The position numbers and the translations under genes were made by a program. From positions 34,878 to 98,877 of the forward strand of contig JBJMKO010000047.1 of NCBI GenBank assembly GCA_045805805.1: DNA of 64,000 bases, read 5' to 3'. This DNA is from VRUE01 sp045805805. Its GTDB lineage: Bacteria > Actinomycetota > Thermoleophilia > Solirubrobacterales > 70-9. Under the pieces are notes generated by a model. It was not told the DNA's origin. It searched no databases and saw nothing but the letters and a program-made list of their open reading frames with translations. Of the stretch, positions 1-9,076 are shown one piece after another. How positions within the stretch are numbered: position 1 is the first letter of the stretch; every line of letters starts with the position of its first letter.

Positions 1-836
1 ACGTACTCGGTCTGGTCGGTGCCGGTCTTTTGGATGCACTCCATGCCGGCGAACTTCGCGGGCTGGTGGTCGGCCACTTCCCGCGCCGCAGTGTCGCCGA
101 CGAAGAGCTGGATCGGGGTCGCGATGCAGGCGATCGTCAGCGGGATCAGCAGCCCGAGCCGGTGCAGGCGGTCACGCCGCCCCTTCAACATCCCGACCGC
201 GTAGATCGAGGCGACGAGGAAGCCGACCACCATGTAAGCGGCGAGGATCATGTGCGGGACCTCGTAGCCGGTCGCCGGGTTGAAGAGGATCTTGACCGGG
301 TCCGTATCGACGACCTTGCCGGCGGCGTCGAGGGTGAAGCCCTGCGGCTGGTTCATCCAGGAGTTGGCGGCGATGACGGCGAAGGCGCCGCCGATGCCGG
401 TGATGAACATCGGCACCCCGGACCAGAAGTGGGCCCAGCCGGAGAGCCGTTTCCAGCCGTAGATGTAGATCGCCAGGAAGATCGCCTCGAGAAAGAAGAA
501 GATCCCCTCGATAGCGAAGGCGATGCCGAAGGCGGCGCCGAAGCGGTCCATGAAGCGCGGCCAGAGCAGCCCGAACTCGAAGCTCAGCACGGTGCCGGTG
601 ACGGCGCCGACCGCGAAGGTGACAGCCATCGCCTTCGACCAGCGCCGCGCCAGCTCCATCGCGGCGTCGTCGCCGCGCTTGAGGCCGAGGTAGTTGGCGA
701 CGAGGATCGTCGCCGGCAGGGCGACGCCGAGGCAGGCGAGGACGATGTGGAAGCCGAGGGTGAAGGCCATCTGCTCGCGCGCGGCGAGCAGGTTCGATGC
801 CGACGCCGCCAGCGGGAGCGGGTCGAGCGAGAACAT
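1..836 (-). CDS. cydA: Cytochrome bd ubiquinol oxidase subunit I, N-terminal part (cut by window edge)
   Basis: Quinol oxidase subunit of the membrane cytochrome bd terminal oxidase. The frame opens at the ATG at 836 (MFSLDPLPLAASASNLL) and runs off the left edge, so about 278 codons are seen. The N-terminus has the family pattern: a first membrane helix with the haem-ligand-like His (LGFHIVLACLGV), then hydrophobic helices with the conserved acidic segment AIEGIFFFLEA that corresponds to the Glu pair near haem b595/d, and a later His in EVPHMILAAYM. It lies only 10 bases downstream of the pgi stop on the same strand, so it may be read through from the tkt-tal-pgi operon. cydB is presumably outside the window. 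Confidence 0.9.
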   Translation of the reverse strand, partial: MFSLDPLPLAASASNLLAAREQMAFTLGFHIVLACLGVALPATILVANYLGLKRGDDAAMELARRWSKAMAVTFAVGAVTGTVLSFEFGLLWPRFMDRFGAAFGIAFAIEGIFFFLEAIFLAIYIYGWKRLSGWAHFWSGVPMFITGIGGAFAVIAANSWMNQPQGFTLDAAGKVVDTDPVKILFNPATGYEVPHMILAAYMVVGFLVASIYAVGMLKGRRDRLHRLGLLIPLTIACIATPIQLFVGDTAAREVADHQPAKFAGMECIQKTGTDQTEY

Positions 837-846
837 GGGCGCGAGC

Positions 847-2487
847 CTACTCCCCGCGGCGGGCGCGTCGGTAGCGGCGGATCAGCGCGTTGGTCGAGCT
901 GTCGTGGTGGAGCTTTGGCTCCTCCCCGGCCTGCAGCTCGGGGATGATCGCCACCGCCAGGGCCTTGCCCAGCTCGACGCCCCACTGGTCGAAGGAGTCG
1001 ATGCCCCACACGATTCCCTGGGTGAAAGTGCTGTGCTCGTAGAGGGCGACCAGGGCGCCCAGCGTGTGGGGGTCGAGCCGCTCGGCGAGGATCGTGTTCG
1101 AAGGGCGGTTGCCCTCCATCACCCGGTGCGGCACGACAGCCCCCGGCGTCCCATCGGCACGTACCTGCTCCGCCGTCTTGCCGAAGGCGAGCGCCTCGCT
1201 CTGGGCGAAGACGTTGGACATCAGCAGGTCGTGGTGGTTGCCCAGCGGATTGTTCGAGTGCACGAAGCCGATGAAGTCGCAGGGAATCAGGCGTGTTCCC
1301 TGGTGGATCAGCTGGTAGAAGGAGTGCTGGCCGTTGGTCCCCGGCTCGCCCCAGAAGATCGCCCCGGTGTCGTAGTCGACGTGGGCGCCGTCGAGGGTTA
1401 CGTGCTTGCCGTTGGACTCCATCGTCAGCTGCTGCAGGTAGGCGGGAAAGCGGTGCAGGTACTGGTCGTAGGGGAAGACGCCGCAGGTCTGGGCGCCGAA
1501 GAAGTCGCCGTACCAGACGCTGAGCAGGCCCATCAGCGCCGGCAGGTTCGACGCCGGCGGCGCCTCGCGGAAATGCTCGTCCATGGCGTGGAAGCCGGCC
1601 AGCATCTCGGCGAAGTGGGCCGGGCCGATCGCCAGCATGGTCGAGAGGCCGATTGCCGAGTCCATCGAGTAACGGCCCCCCACCCACTCCCAGAAGCCGA
1701 ACATGTTCTCGACGTCGATGCCGAATTTCGTCACCTCCTCGGCGTTGGTGGAGACGGCGACGAAGTGCTTGGCGACCGCGGCCTCGTCGCCGCCGAGTCC
1801 CGCCAACGACCACTCGCGGGCGGTGCGGGCGTTGGTCATCGTCTCCAGCGTGGTGAAGGTCTTCGAGGAGATCACGAAGAGCGTCTCCTCCGGGTCGAGG
1901 TCGCGGGTGCACTCGGCAAAGTCGGTGCCGTCGACATTCGAGATAAAGCGGAAGGTCGTCTCGCGGCGCGAGTAATGACGCAGCGCCTCATACGCCATCA
2001 CCGGCCCGAGGTCGGAGCCGCCGATGCCGACGTTGACGACGTTGCGAATCGGCTTGCCCGTGTGCCCCGTCCACTCCTCCGAGCGCACGCGCTCGGCAAA
2101 GGCGGCCATGCGGTCGAGCGTCTCGTGCACCTCCTTGACCACGTCGACGCCGTCGACGATCAGCGAGCGCCGGCGGGGCATCCGCAGCGCTACGTGCAAC
2201 ACCGCGCGGTCCTCGGAGACGTTGATGTGCTCGCCGGCGAACATCGCTTCGCGGCGCTCCTCGAGGCCGCACTCATCGGCGAGCCGGCCCAGCAGCATCA
2301 GCGTCTCGTCGACGATCCGGTTCTTGGAGAAATCGAGGTGCAGGCCGGCGCCGTCGGCGACGAGGCGCTCGCCACGTTGAGGGTCGCCGGCGAAGAGGTC
2401 GCGCAGGTGCCGGCCCTCGATCTCGCCGTAGTGGCGTTGCAGCGCCTGCCAGGCGGGGCGCCGGCGCAGCGCCGGGTCGTCGCTCAT
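847..2487 (-). CDS. pgi: Glucose-6-phosphate isomerase
   Basis: Interconverts glucose-6-phosphate and fructose-6-phosphate in the cytoplasm, linking glycolysis to the pentose phosphate genes around it. The 546-aa product is of normal length for the long bacterial PGI family. Signature segments are visible: VGIGGSDLGPVMAYEAL, VISSKTFTTLETM, GGRYSMDSAIGL, the active-site Glu region WGEPGTNGQHSFYQL, and the C-terminal FDQWGVELGK. The start was placed at the ATG of MSDDPALRRRP; 13 further upstream codons are open but are not PGI-like. It is the third gene of tkt-tal-pgi, 66 bases after tal. Confidence 0.95.
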   Translation of the reverse strand: MSDDPALRRRPAWQALQRHYGEIEGRHLRDLFAGDPQRGERLVADGAGLHLDFSKNRIVDETLMLLGRLADECGLEERREAMFAGEHINVSEDRAVLHVALRMPRRRSLIVDGVDVVKEVHETLDRMAAFAERVRSEEWTGHTGKPIRNVVNVGIGGSDLGPVMAYEALRHYSRRETTFRFISNVDGTDFAECTRDLDPEETLFVISSKTFTTLETMTNARTAREWSLAGLGGDEAAVAKHFVAVSTNAEEVTKFGIDVENMFGFWEWVGGRYSMDSAIGLSTMLAIGPAHFAEMLAGFHAMDEHFREAPPASNLPALMGLLSVWYGDFFGAQTCGVFPYDQYLHRFPAYLQQLTMESNGKHVTLDGAHVDYDTGAIFWGEPGTNGQHSFYQLIHQGTRLIPCDFIGFVHSNNPLGNHHDLLMSNVFAQSEALAFGKTAEQVRADGTPGAVVPHRVMEGNRPSNTILAERLDPHTLGALVALYEHSTFTQGIVWGIDSFDQWGVELGKALAVAIIPELQAGEEPKLHHDSSTNALIRRYRRARRGE

Positions 2488-2553
2488 CTCATTGGCTCGC
2501 GGCCAAATCGCCACGACTCGAAACACCGGAAATCACCGTGTCGATTAGGTCGC

Positions 2554-3654
2554 TCACAGGCGCGCCCCGACCTGCGACTCGATCGTCTTAAGCATCTCGT
2601 CCCAGGATTTGGCAAAGGCCTCCTTGCCCTCCTCCTGCAACTGCTTGGCGAGGGCGCCGACATCGACTCCCGCGTCCTCGAACTCCGCCAACACGCGATC
2701 GCAGTCACCGCCGTCAGCGGGGACCGGGGCACCCACCTTGCCGTGGTCGGCGAAGGCGTGCAGGGTCGGCTCCGGCATCGTGTTGACGGTGAAGGGGGAG
2801 GCGAACCCCTCTATGTAGAGGGTGTCGGATGCGTCGGGGTCCTTGGTGCCCGTACTGGCCCAGAGCAGACGCTGTGGCCGCGCGCCCTCGTTCATCAGCT
2901 TCTGCATGCGGTCGGAGTCGAGCAGCTCGCGGTAGGCGCGGTAGGCCTGGAAGCCGATCGCCAGGCCAAGCCGATTGTGCAGCTCGTCCGGCACCTTGCC
3001 GGTGACGGCGACATCCCAGCGGCTCATGAAGATCGAGGCGACCGAGGTGACCTCGGCGCTGCGCCCGGCCTCTATCCGCCGTTCGATCCCCTTCATGTAA
3101 GCGTCGGCCGCGGCGAGATATTGCTCCGCGTCGAACAGCAGCGTGACGTTGATCGGAATGCCGGCGAAGATCGACTCCTCGATCGCCGTCAGGCCGGCCT
3201 CGGTGCCGGGAATCTTGATGAAGAGGTTGTCGCGCTCCGCTTTGGCGTGAAGCTCGGCCGCCTCCTCGATCGTCGCCCCGGCGTCGTCGGCGATCAGCGG
3301 CGAGACCTCGAGCGAGCAGAAGCCGTCGACCCCGGCGGTCCGCTTGTGGACGTCCTTGAAGAGGTCGGTCGCGTCGCGCAGGTCGGCGAGCGCCAGCTCG
3401 AAGAAGATGCGCTCGGTCGGGGTGGCGCCGATCCCCTGCTCGGGGACCGTGCTCGCGCTCAGCTCGGCGATCTGCTCGTCGTATGCCTCGCCCCCCGAGA
3501 TCGCCTTGTCGAAGATCGTCGGGTTCGAGGTGAGACCGGTGACGGAGAGCTCGTCGATGTAGCCGCGCAGGGTGCCGTCGGCCAGCATCGTGCGGGTGAT
3601 GTTGTCGAGCCAGAGGCTCTGGCCAAGGTCGTGCAGTTCGGTGGTCGGCTTCAT
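2554..3654 (-). CDS. tal: Transaldolase
   Basis: Transfers a dihydroxyacetone unit between sugar phosphates in the non-oxidative pentose phosphate pathway. The 366-aa product is the long actinobacterial/mycobacterial type, opening with LHDLGQSLWLDNITR. The family segments VTGLTSNPTIFDKAI and the Schiff-base lysine motif FIKIPGTEAGLTAIEE (lysine in IKIPGT) are present, as is ASTGTKDPDASDTLYIE near the C-terminus. The tkt stop and the tal ATG overlap by one base, indicating translational coupling. Confidence 0.95.
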   Translation of the reverse strand: MKPTTELHDLGQSLWLDNITRTMLADGTLRGYIDELSVTGLTSNPTIFDKAISGGEAYDEQIAELSASTVPEQGIGATPTERIFFELALADLRDATDLFKDVHKRTAGVDGFCSLEVSPLIADDAGATIEEAAELHAKAERDNLFIKIPGTEAGLTAIEESIFAGIPINVTLLFDAEQYLAAADAYMKGIERRIEAGRSAEVTSVASIFMSRWDVAVTGKVPDELHNRLGLAIGFQAYRAYRELLDSDRMQKLMNEGARPQRLLWASTGTKDPDASDTLYIEGFASPFTVNTMPEPTLHAFADHGKVGAPVPADGGDCDRVLAEFEDAGVDVGALAKQLQEEGKEAFAKSWDEMLKTIESQVGARL

Positions 3655-5726
3655 CAGAGCAACTCCTTTGCGACTTCGGCCACCCGGTCGGGGGTGAAGC
3701 CGAACTTGGTTTGGACGTCTTTCAGCGGCGCCGAGGTGCCGAAGGTGTGCATCCCGATCTTCGCGCCGCCAAACCCAACGTAGCGATCCCAGCCCAGCGT
3801 CGAGGCCTCCTCGACCGAGACCCGCGCGGTGACGCCCGGCGGCAGGACCTCATCGCGGTAGGCCTGGTCCTGGCGGTCGAAGATCTCCCAGCAGGGCAGG
3901 CTTACCACGCGGGAGCGGACGCCGTCGGCGCTGAGCTCCTCGTGCGCGGCGAGGGCCAGCGCCACCTCGCTGCCGGTGGCGATCAGGATCACGTCGGGCC
4001 CTCCATCGCCGACTCCGTCGGCGATGGAGGAGTTCCCCGCGTCAGCCAACACGTACCCCCCTCGCCTCAGTCCCTCGGCCGCGCCGTAGCGCGAGCGGTC
4101 GAAGACCGGCACGTCCTGACGGGTCAGAACCAGAGCGACGGGCTGGTGGGTGCGGTCGAGCGCCACCCGCCAGGCCTCGGCAACCTCGTTGGCGTCGCCG
4201 GGTCGGATCACGTCGAGGCCGGGAATCGCCCGCAGCGAGGCGAGCTGCTCGACCGGCTGGTGGGTCGGCCCGTCCTCGCCGAGGCCGATCGAGTCGTGGG
4301 TGAAGACGTGGACCACCGGCAGCTCCATCAGGGCGGAGAGACGGATCGCCGGCCGCGCGTAGTCGGAGAAGGTGAGGTAAGTGGACCAGAGCGGGCGCAG
4401 CTTGCTCAGCGAGAGGCCGTTGGAGATCGCCGCCGACTCGTGCTCGCGGATGCCGAAGTGGAGCTGGCGGCCATCGTAGGCGCCGGGCTCGAAGTCGTGG
4501 GCGCCGTCGAAGGAGAGTCGCACCGACGTCGAGTCGGTCAGGTCGGCAGAGCCGGCGATCAGCCAGGGGAGGCGCTCGCCGATCGCGTTCTGCACCTGCT
4601 GGGAGGCCTTGCGGGTGGCGAGGCCCTTCTCATCGGCGTCGAAGCTGGGGATCCCGGCGGCCCAGCCCTCGGGCAGGGCGCGCTTCTGCATCGCCTCGAT
4701 CTCCGCGGCGAGATCGGCATTGTCCGTGGCGTACTCGGCGAGGAGTTCCTCCCACCTGCCGCGCAGCTCGGCGCCGCGCTTGCCGATCCCGTCGGCGAAG
4801 TGCTCGCGAACGCCGTCGGGGACGAGGAACTGGGCGTCCTCGGGCCAGCCGTAGGCGCGCTTGGTCTCCCGCACCTCCTCCTTGCCGAGCGGCTCGCCGT
4901 GGGCGGCAGAGGTGTCGACCTTGTGGGGCGAGCCGTAGCCGATGTGGCTGTCGACGACGATCAGGGTCGGGCGGCCCTCCTCGCCTCTGAACTCCTCGAA
5001 GGCGCCGGCGATCAGCTCGGTGTCGTTGGCGTCACCGACCCGGGCCACGTTCCATCCGTAGCCCATGAAGCGCGCCGCCACGTCGTCGTCGTAGGCAAGA
5101 TCGGCTTTGCCGTCGATCGTGATGTGGTTGTTGTCGTAGATCCAGCAGAGGTTGTCGAGCTTCAGGTGGCCGGCAATCGAGGCGGCTTCGCCGGAGACGC
5201 CCTCCATCAGGCAGCCGTCGCCGGCGATCGCGTAGACGTCGAAGTCGAAGAGATCGAAGCCGGGGCGGTTATAGCGGGCGCCCTGCCACTTGGAGGCGAT
5301 CGCCATCCCGACCGAGGTCGCGACCCCCTGGCCGAGCGGCCCGGTCGTCGTCTCGACACCGGAGGTCCAGCGGTACTCGGGGTGGCCCGGCGCGCGGGAG
5401 TCCAGTTGGCGGAAGCTCTCGATGTCCTTCAGCGAGATCGCCGGGTCGCCGACGATCTCGTAGGCGGGATCAACCGCGCGCACGCCCGCCAGGTGCAGCA
5501 GCGAGTAGAGCAGCATCGAGGCGTGGCCCGCGGAGAGGACGAAGCGGTCACGGCCGGGCCAGATCGGGTCGGTGGGGTCGAAACGCAGGAAACGCTGCCA
5601 GAGCGTGTAGGCGACGGGAGCCAGCGCCATCGGCGTCCCCGGGTGGCCGGAGTTCGCCTTCTGGATCGCATCGATCGAGAGCGTCCGGATCGTGTCGATG
5701 CAGAGCTGGTCGATGTCGCGGCTCAC
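3654..5726 (-). CDS. tkt: Transketolase
   Basis: Thiamine-diphosphate enzyme moving two-carbon ketol units between sugar phosphates. The 690-aa length is normal. The order of domains is visible: an N-terminal ThDP-binding region (SGHPGTPMALAP, GPLGQGVATSVGMA, the GDG...N motif in AIAGDGCLMEGVSGEA), the pyrimidine-binding domain with the catalytic Glu region GIREHESAAISNGL and THDSIGLGEDGPTHQPVEQL, and the C-terminal transketolase domain. It is the first gene of the tkt-tal-pgi operon. A short run near residue 570 (NSSIADGVGDGGPD) is probably a family-variable insertion. Confidence 0.95.
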   Translation of the reverse strand: MSRDIDQLCIDTIRTLSIDAIQKANSGHPGTPMALAPVAYTLWQRFLRFDPTDPIWPGRDRFVLSAGHASMLLYSLLHLAGVRAVDPAYEIVGDPAISLKDIESFRQLDSRAPGHPEYRWTSGVETTTGPLGQGVATSVGMAIASKWQGARYNRPGFDLFDFDVYAIAGDGCLMEGVSGEAASIAGHLKLDNLCWIYDNNHITIDGKADLAYDDDVAARFMGYGWNVARVGDANDTELIAGAFEEFRGEEGRPTLIVVDSHIGYGSPHKVDTSAAHGEPLGKEEVRETKRAYGWPEDAQFLVPDGVREHFADGIGKRGAELRGRWEELLAEYATDNADLAAEIEAMQKRALPEGWAAGIPSFDADEKGLATRKASQQVQNAIGERLPWLIAGSADLTDSTSVRLSFDGAHDFEPGAYDGRQLHFGIREHESAAISNGLSLSKLRPLWSTYLTFSDYARPAIRLSALMELPVVHVFTHDSIGLGEDGPTHQPVEQLASLRAIPGLDVIRPGDANEVAEAWRVALDRTHQPVALVLTRQDVPVFDRSRYGAAEGLRRGGYVLADAGNSSIADGVGDGGPDVILIATGSEVALALAAHEELSADGVRSRVVSLPCWEIFDRQDQAYRDEVLPPGVTARVSVEEASTLGWDRYVGFGGAKIGMHTFGTSAPLKDVQTKFGFTPDRVAEVAKELL

Positions 5727-5750
5727 TGGGCCGATCCTATTGAGGGGCCA

Positions 5751-5854
5751 ATCCCGGCAGGGGTTCCGCTTAACTTTTTCGGTGGTCGGGGTTGGGCTTG
5801 GCGCCTCGGGGGCGGTCGACGAAAAAGTACAAGACGCTCCACCCCTGCCGGGAT
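5751..5854. repeat. Palindromic intergenic repeat, family E, copy 1
   Basis: A perfect 14-bp outer inverted repeat (ATCCCGGCAGGGGT at 5751-5764 against 5841-5854) encloses a core with an inner inverted repeat, CTTAACTTTTTCG against CGAAAAAGTACAAG. The same core, in the opposite orientation and with a different outer stem, recurs at 20603-20714. It fills the gap between tkt and the kinase stop, both on the minus strand. It could terminate the kinase transcript's neighbour or be an extragenic palindromic repeat. Confidence 0.75.
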
Positions 5855-5859
5855 CGGCT

Positions 5860-7689
5860 TCAGGGTTCGATGCGGCTCACTGTGCCGTCTCCGTTGTTGG
5901 CTATCCAGACGGCTTCGGCGCCTACCGTGACGGCGCCGGGGTCCGGGCCGACCTCGATCGGGTCGCCGACCTTTTCGCCGCTGTCGAGGTCGAGGCGGCT
6001 GACCGTGCCGTCGGTCGCGTTTGCGACCCATACGACATCGGTCCCGGCATCGATTCCGCCCGGGCGGCCGCCGATCTCGATCGGGTCGCCTAGCCTGCCG
6101 TTGAGCGACGGGTCGACGCGGGCCACGGTGGCCGAGCGGCTGTTGGCGACCCAGACCAGCCCGTTGCCGACGGTGATCCCGGCGGGCCCGCGACCGACCG
6201 GGATCGGCGCCCCGGCCAGGGCGCTGCCCAGGTCGATGCGCCGGATGGCTCCGGTCGAGGCGCTGCTCACCCAGAGGCCGCCGGCGCCGACCGCGAGCCG
6301 CAGCGGCGCGGCGTGCGGGACGATGCCGCGCCTGTATATCCGCCCGTTGACGGCGTTGATCGCGGTCACGCCCGCCCCGCCCTGGTCGGCCGCCCAGACC
6401 CGCCGGCCGCCGTAGGCGAGCGCGCCGGGCCGCCCGCCGACGTCGATCCGCGCCAGCACCCGGCCGCTGGCGGGATCGACCCGAAGGACACGGCCGGTGG
6501 GTGGGCTGGAAACCCAGACCGAGCCGGCGCCGACCGCCACCCCGGACACGCCCGCACCCACTTGCAGCGGAGCGCCGTCCACAGCGGCGCTCCGCGGGTC
6601 GATCTTCGAGAGCGTCCCGTCCGGCGCGCTGGTCGCCCAGACTTCGCCGTCGCCCGTCGCCACTCGGATCGGGCCCCTGCCGACCGGGATCGGCGAAGAA
6701 ACCGAGACCCCGCCGCCGCCAAGGAGGCCGACGAAAAAGACGACCAGCCCGACAGTGACGGCGACGCCTCCCAAAAACCAGAAGAGAAAGGCAGCGGCGA
6801 TCGGGCGCCGCCGGCGCCGCCGGCCAAGGCCCCGGACATCCTCGGAGCGCTGGCCGCCCAAGCGGAGCGTCGGCCGTTCCGGCGCGTCGTAGAGCACCCG
6901 CGTCGCCGCCGGTGTTGCACCCTCGCACTGGGCCGCGGCCGCGATCAGCTCGCCCGCCGTCCGGTAGCGGTCGCCGGGGTCCTTGGCAACCGCGCGCTCG
7001 ATCACCGCCTCGATCCCCTTCGGCATCTCGGGCTCGGCGTCGGCGTCCTTGCGAGCGAAGGGGGCAATCCCGGTCAGCGCCTCATAGAGCACGCAGCCGA
7101 GCGAGTAGACGTCCGCATAGGGGCCGACCTTCTCCCCCCGCCACTGCTCGGGCGCCATGTACTCGACCGTGCCCACGATCGAGGCGCTGCCGGTGTCGCC
7201 CGTCCCTTCGATTGCCTTGGCCAGGCCGAAGTCGGAGAGGTAGGCGCGGTCGCCCTCGACCAGGATGTTGTGCGGCTTGACGTCCCGGTGGACGATGCCG
7301 GCCGCGTGGGCGGCATCCAGTGCGTCGGCGACCTGCCTCAGCAGCCCGACCGCACGCGCCGGTGTGAGCGGGCCCTTGCGCCGGATCAGCCGGCGCAGGT
7401 CGCCGCCCTCGACCAGACGCATGGCGACGATCAGCTCGCCGTCCTCCTCGCGGGCGTCGTAGACGGGCACGACGTTGGGGTGGTCGAGACTGGCGGCGAG
7501 GCGCGACTCGCGCAGGAAGCGCTCGCGAAAACCTTCCTTGCCGGCCAGCTCGCGGGCGATCACCTTGAGCGCCACGGGACGCTCGAGCGCCAGCTGGGTC
7601 GCCCTGTAGACGATTCCCATGCCGCCGCGGGCGATCAGCGCGTCGAGCCTGTAGCCGGCGAGGGTGGAGCCAATGGCAGGTTCTCCCAC
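5860..7689 (-). CDS. Membrane Ser/Thr protein kinase with extracellular beta-propeller
   Basis: A 609-aa PknB-like receptor kinase. The cytoplasmic kinase domain (about 1-255) has an intact glycine loop ARGGMGIVY (20-28), catalytic Lys42, HRDVKPHN (134-141), DFG (153-155) and the MAPEQW activation-segment end. An Arg-rich juxtamembrane stretch precedes one membrane helix (about 297-323). The outer part (about 330-609) is a repeat domain with six to seven blades of the pattern 'G...V.VG.G.VWV....G.V.RIDP', as in YVTN/Vgb-type propellers, and probably senses an extracellular ligand. Start is GTG; no Shine-Dalgarno sequence is evident. Substrate and ligand are unknown. Confidence 0.9.
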   Translation of the reverse strand: MGEPAIGSTLAGYRLDALIARGGMGIVYRATQLALERPVALKVIARELAGKEGFRERFLRESRLAASLDHPNVVPVYDAREEDGELIVAMRLVEGGDLRRLIRRKGPLTPARAVGLLRQVADALDAAHAAGIVHRDVKPHNILVEGDRAYLSDFGLAKAIEGTGDTGSASIVGTVEYMAPEQWRGEKVGPYADVYSLGCVLYEALTGIAPFARKDADAEPEMPKGIEAVIERAVAKDPGDRYRTAGELIAAAAQCEGATPAATRVLYDAPERPTLRLGGQRSEDVRGLGRRRRRRPIAAAFLFWFLGGVAVTVGLVVFFVGLLGGGGVSVSSPIPVGRGPIRVATGDGEVWATSAPDGTLSKIDPRSAAVDGAPLQVGAGVSGVAVGAGSVWVSSPPTGRVLRVDPASGRVLARIDVGGRPGALAYGGRRVWAADQGGAGVTAINAVNGRIYRRGIVPHAAPLRLAVGAGGLWVSSASTGAIRRIDLGSALAGAPIPVGRGPAGITVGNGLVWVANSRSATVARVDPSLNGRLGDPIEIGGRPGGIDAGTDVVWVANATDGTVSRLDLDSGEKVGDPIEVGPDPGAVTVGAEAVWIANNGDGTVSRIEP

Positions 7690-7715
7690 GCGGCGGTTAT
7701 ATCGCCGCGATACGA

Positions 7716-7747
7716 CGAAGGGCCCCTCCGGGAGGAGGGGCCCTTCG
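7716..7747 (-). terminator. 14-bp perfect hairpin downstream of the TolB-like gene
   Basis: CGAAGGGCCCCTCC (7716-7729) and its exact complement (7734-7747) enclose a four-base loop. It lies between the stop of the TolB-like gene (7768) and the GTG of the kinase gene (7689), both read leftward, so it can stop transcription entering the kinase gene. There is no clear T-tract. Confidence 0.6.
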
Positions 7748-7767
7748 AGCTGGAGCCGGGGGGAGTC

Positions 7768-8856
7768 CTATCGCCGCACCGGCTGCCAGGCGATGACCGG
7801 GCCGATGGTCCTGGTTTCTTGGCTGTTGGAGAAACCGGCGACCCCGGTGTACCCACTGCGCCCGGTCGCGACGTCGATCACCGAGAGCGACTCTTCCTCG
7901 CCCTTGGCCGTGAAGACGGCAACCTTGCGGCCGTCGGAGGAGAAGACCCCGTTGGTGCGGGACTGGTCGGGGAGCTCGGCGAGCATGCGGCCTTTGCCGC
8001 CGACTCGCTTCACCCAGAGGCTCTGGTCGCGCCGGAAGAGCAGCGTGCGACCCTCGTCGGTGGCGTCCTCGACGAAGGAGGAGCCGGCACCGGCGATCAC
8101 TTTGTGGATTTTCTTTCCGCCCTCGTTCATCGCGTAGATGTCGGCGAAGGCGCTCGGCCCTTCCGTACTCTCGCCGCGGCTGAAGACGATCGTCTCGTCG
8201 AGGTCGCGTGGGGCGAACTCGTCGATCAGGGCGGTGCGGGTGAGGCGAGCCAGGCGGACGCCCGAGGGCCGCACCGTGTAGATGTCGTCCGCCGTGCCGC
8301 CGCCGGTTTCGGCCGTGCTGCGGACGAAGGCGATCGTGCGGCCGTCAGGCGAGAACGACGCTTCGTGGTCGTCGTCGGGAGAGGCGGTGAGCGCATGGGC
8401 GCTGCCGCCGGCCACCCTGATCGTGTAGAGGTCGCGCGGAGCGCCGACGGAAGCACGGCGCTCGAAGAGGACGTACTTGCCGTTGGGCGAGACCAGCGGC
8501 CGGGCGTCGACCTCGGGCCCACCGGTCAAATGCCGCTGGCCGGAGCCGTCGGCCCGCATCGCGTATACATCGCCGGCGCGGACGAAGGCGATCGTGTGCC
8601 CATCGGCGGAGAACGCCGGTTCACCGTCGGCCGGGTTTTCGGTCAGCTGGTTGAGCTGCCGGTCGCGGACCGCGTAGAGGCCGCCTTCCGGTGCTTTCGG
8701 ATCGACTTTTTTTCCTTCGACTTCGGTGACGCGGTGGTCTTCGGTGACCATCGAGAAGACGATCGCCCCGGTTCGCGCCGGAGCGGCGGATGCGGTCGCC
8801 GGGACCAAAGCGACGAGGGTGAGCAGAAAAGCGGTGATGATCGTTCGGTTGAGCAT
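7768..8856 (-). CDS. Secreted TolB/WD40-like beta-propeller protein
   Basis: A 362-aa exported protein. The start at the ATG of MLNRTIITAFLL is supported by the preceding GGGGAG ribosome binding site and gives a classical signal peptide ending near ATASAAPARTG. The rest consists of TolB-like (PD40) blades: EPAFSADGHTIAFVRAGDVYAM, RPLVSPNGKYVLFERR, EASFSPDGRTIAFVRS and NGVFSSDGRKVAVFTA. Such propellers usually mediate binding; no catalytic motif is seen. Next to the kinase propeller gene it may belong to the same envelope-sensing context, but this is only proximity. Confidence 0.75.
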   Translation of the reverse strand: MLNRTIITAFLLTLVALVPATASAAPARTGAIVFSMVTEDHRVTEVEGKKVDPKAPEGGLYAVRDRQLNQLTENPADGEPAFSADGHTIAFVRAGDVYAMRADGSGQRHLTGGPEVDARPLVSPNGKYVLFERRASVGAPRDLYTIRVAGGSAHALTASPDDDHEASFSPDGRTIAFVRSTAETGGGTADDIYTVRPSGVRLARLTRTALIDEFAPRDLDETIVFSRGESTEGPSAFADIYAMNEGGKKIHKVIAGAGSSFVEDATDEGRTLLFRRDQSLWVKRVGGKGRMLAELPDQSRTNGVFSSDGRKVAVFTAKGEEESLSVIDVATGRSGYTGVAGFSNSQETRTIGPVIAWQPVRR

Positions 8857-8982
8857 TGGACTCCCCTTTTCAGGTGGATTGCATTTGCACAACCGATGCT
8901 CGGCTCTGGCGGCGTACGCGAAAACGACATCCGCTTCCTCGATCGAGCCATGTTTGACTCGTTCCGAGCCACTGCGAGACTC

Positions 8983-9060
8983 GGGGCACCCTCCCGCCCT
9001 GACAAACGGCGCCCTATGAGGGCGCCGTTTTGAGTATCCACCAGTTCGGGAGGGTGCCCC
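8983..9060. repeat. Nested double palindrome in intergenic gap
   Basis: Outer arms GGGGCACCCTCCCG (8983-8996) and its perfect complement (9047-9060) enclose a second perfect 12-bp stem, AAACGGCGCCCT (9004-9015) with AGGGCGCCGTTT (9019-9030), around the loop ATG. It lies between the FHA gene stop (9077) and the upstream region of the TolB-like gene, both leftward. The inner stem plus T-run can act as a terminator on the plus strand. The nested design resembles the other palindromes in this window. The remainder of the 8857-9076 gap shows no gene. Confidence 0.7.
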
Positions 9061-9076
9061 GCGTCTTGAGCGTGGA

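Noticed and set aside
694..3783. A 1029-codon rightward open frame opposite pgi and tal
   Set aside because: It mirrors the codon pattern of the real leftward genes in GC-rich DNA; pgi, tal and tkt match known families throughout.
8876..8890. GGATTGCATTTGC, similar to the conserved block of the structured element
   Set aside because: Only about 12 bases match and the flanking hairpins are absent, so it is probably chance.
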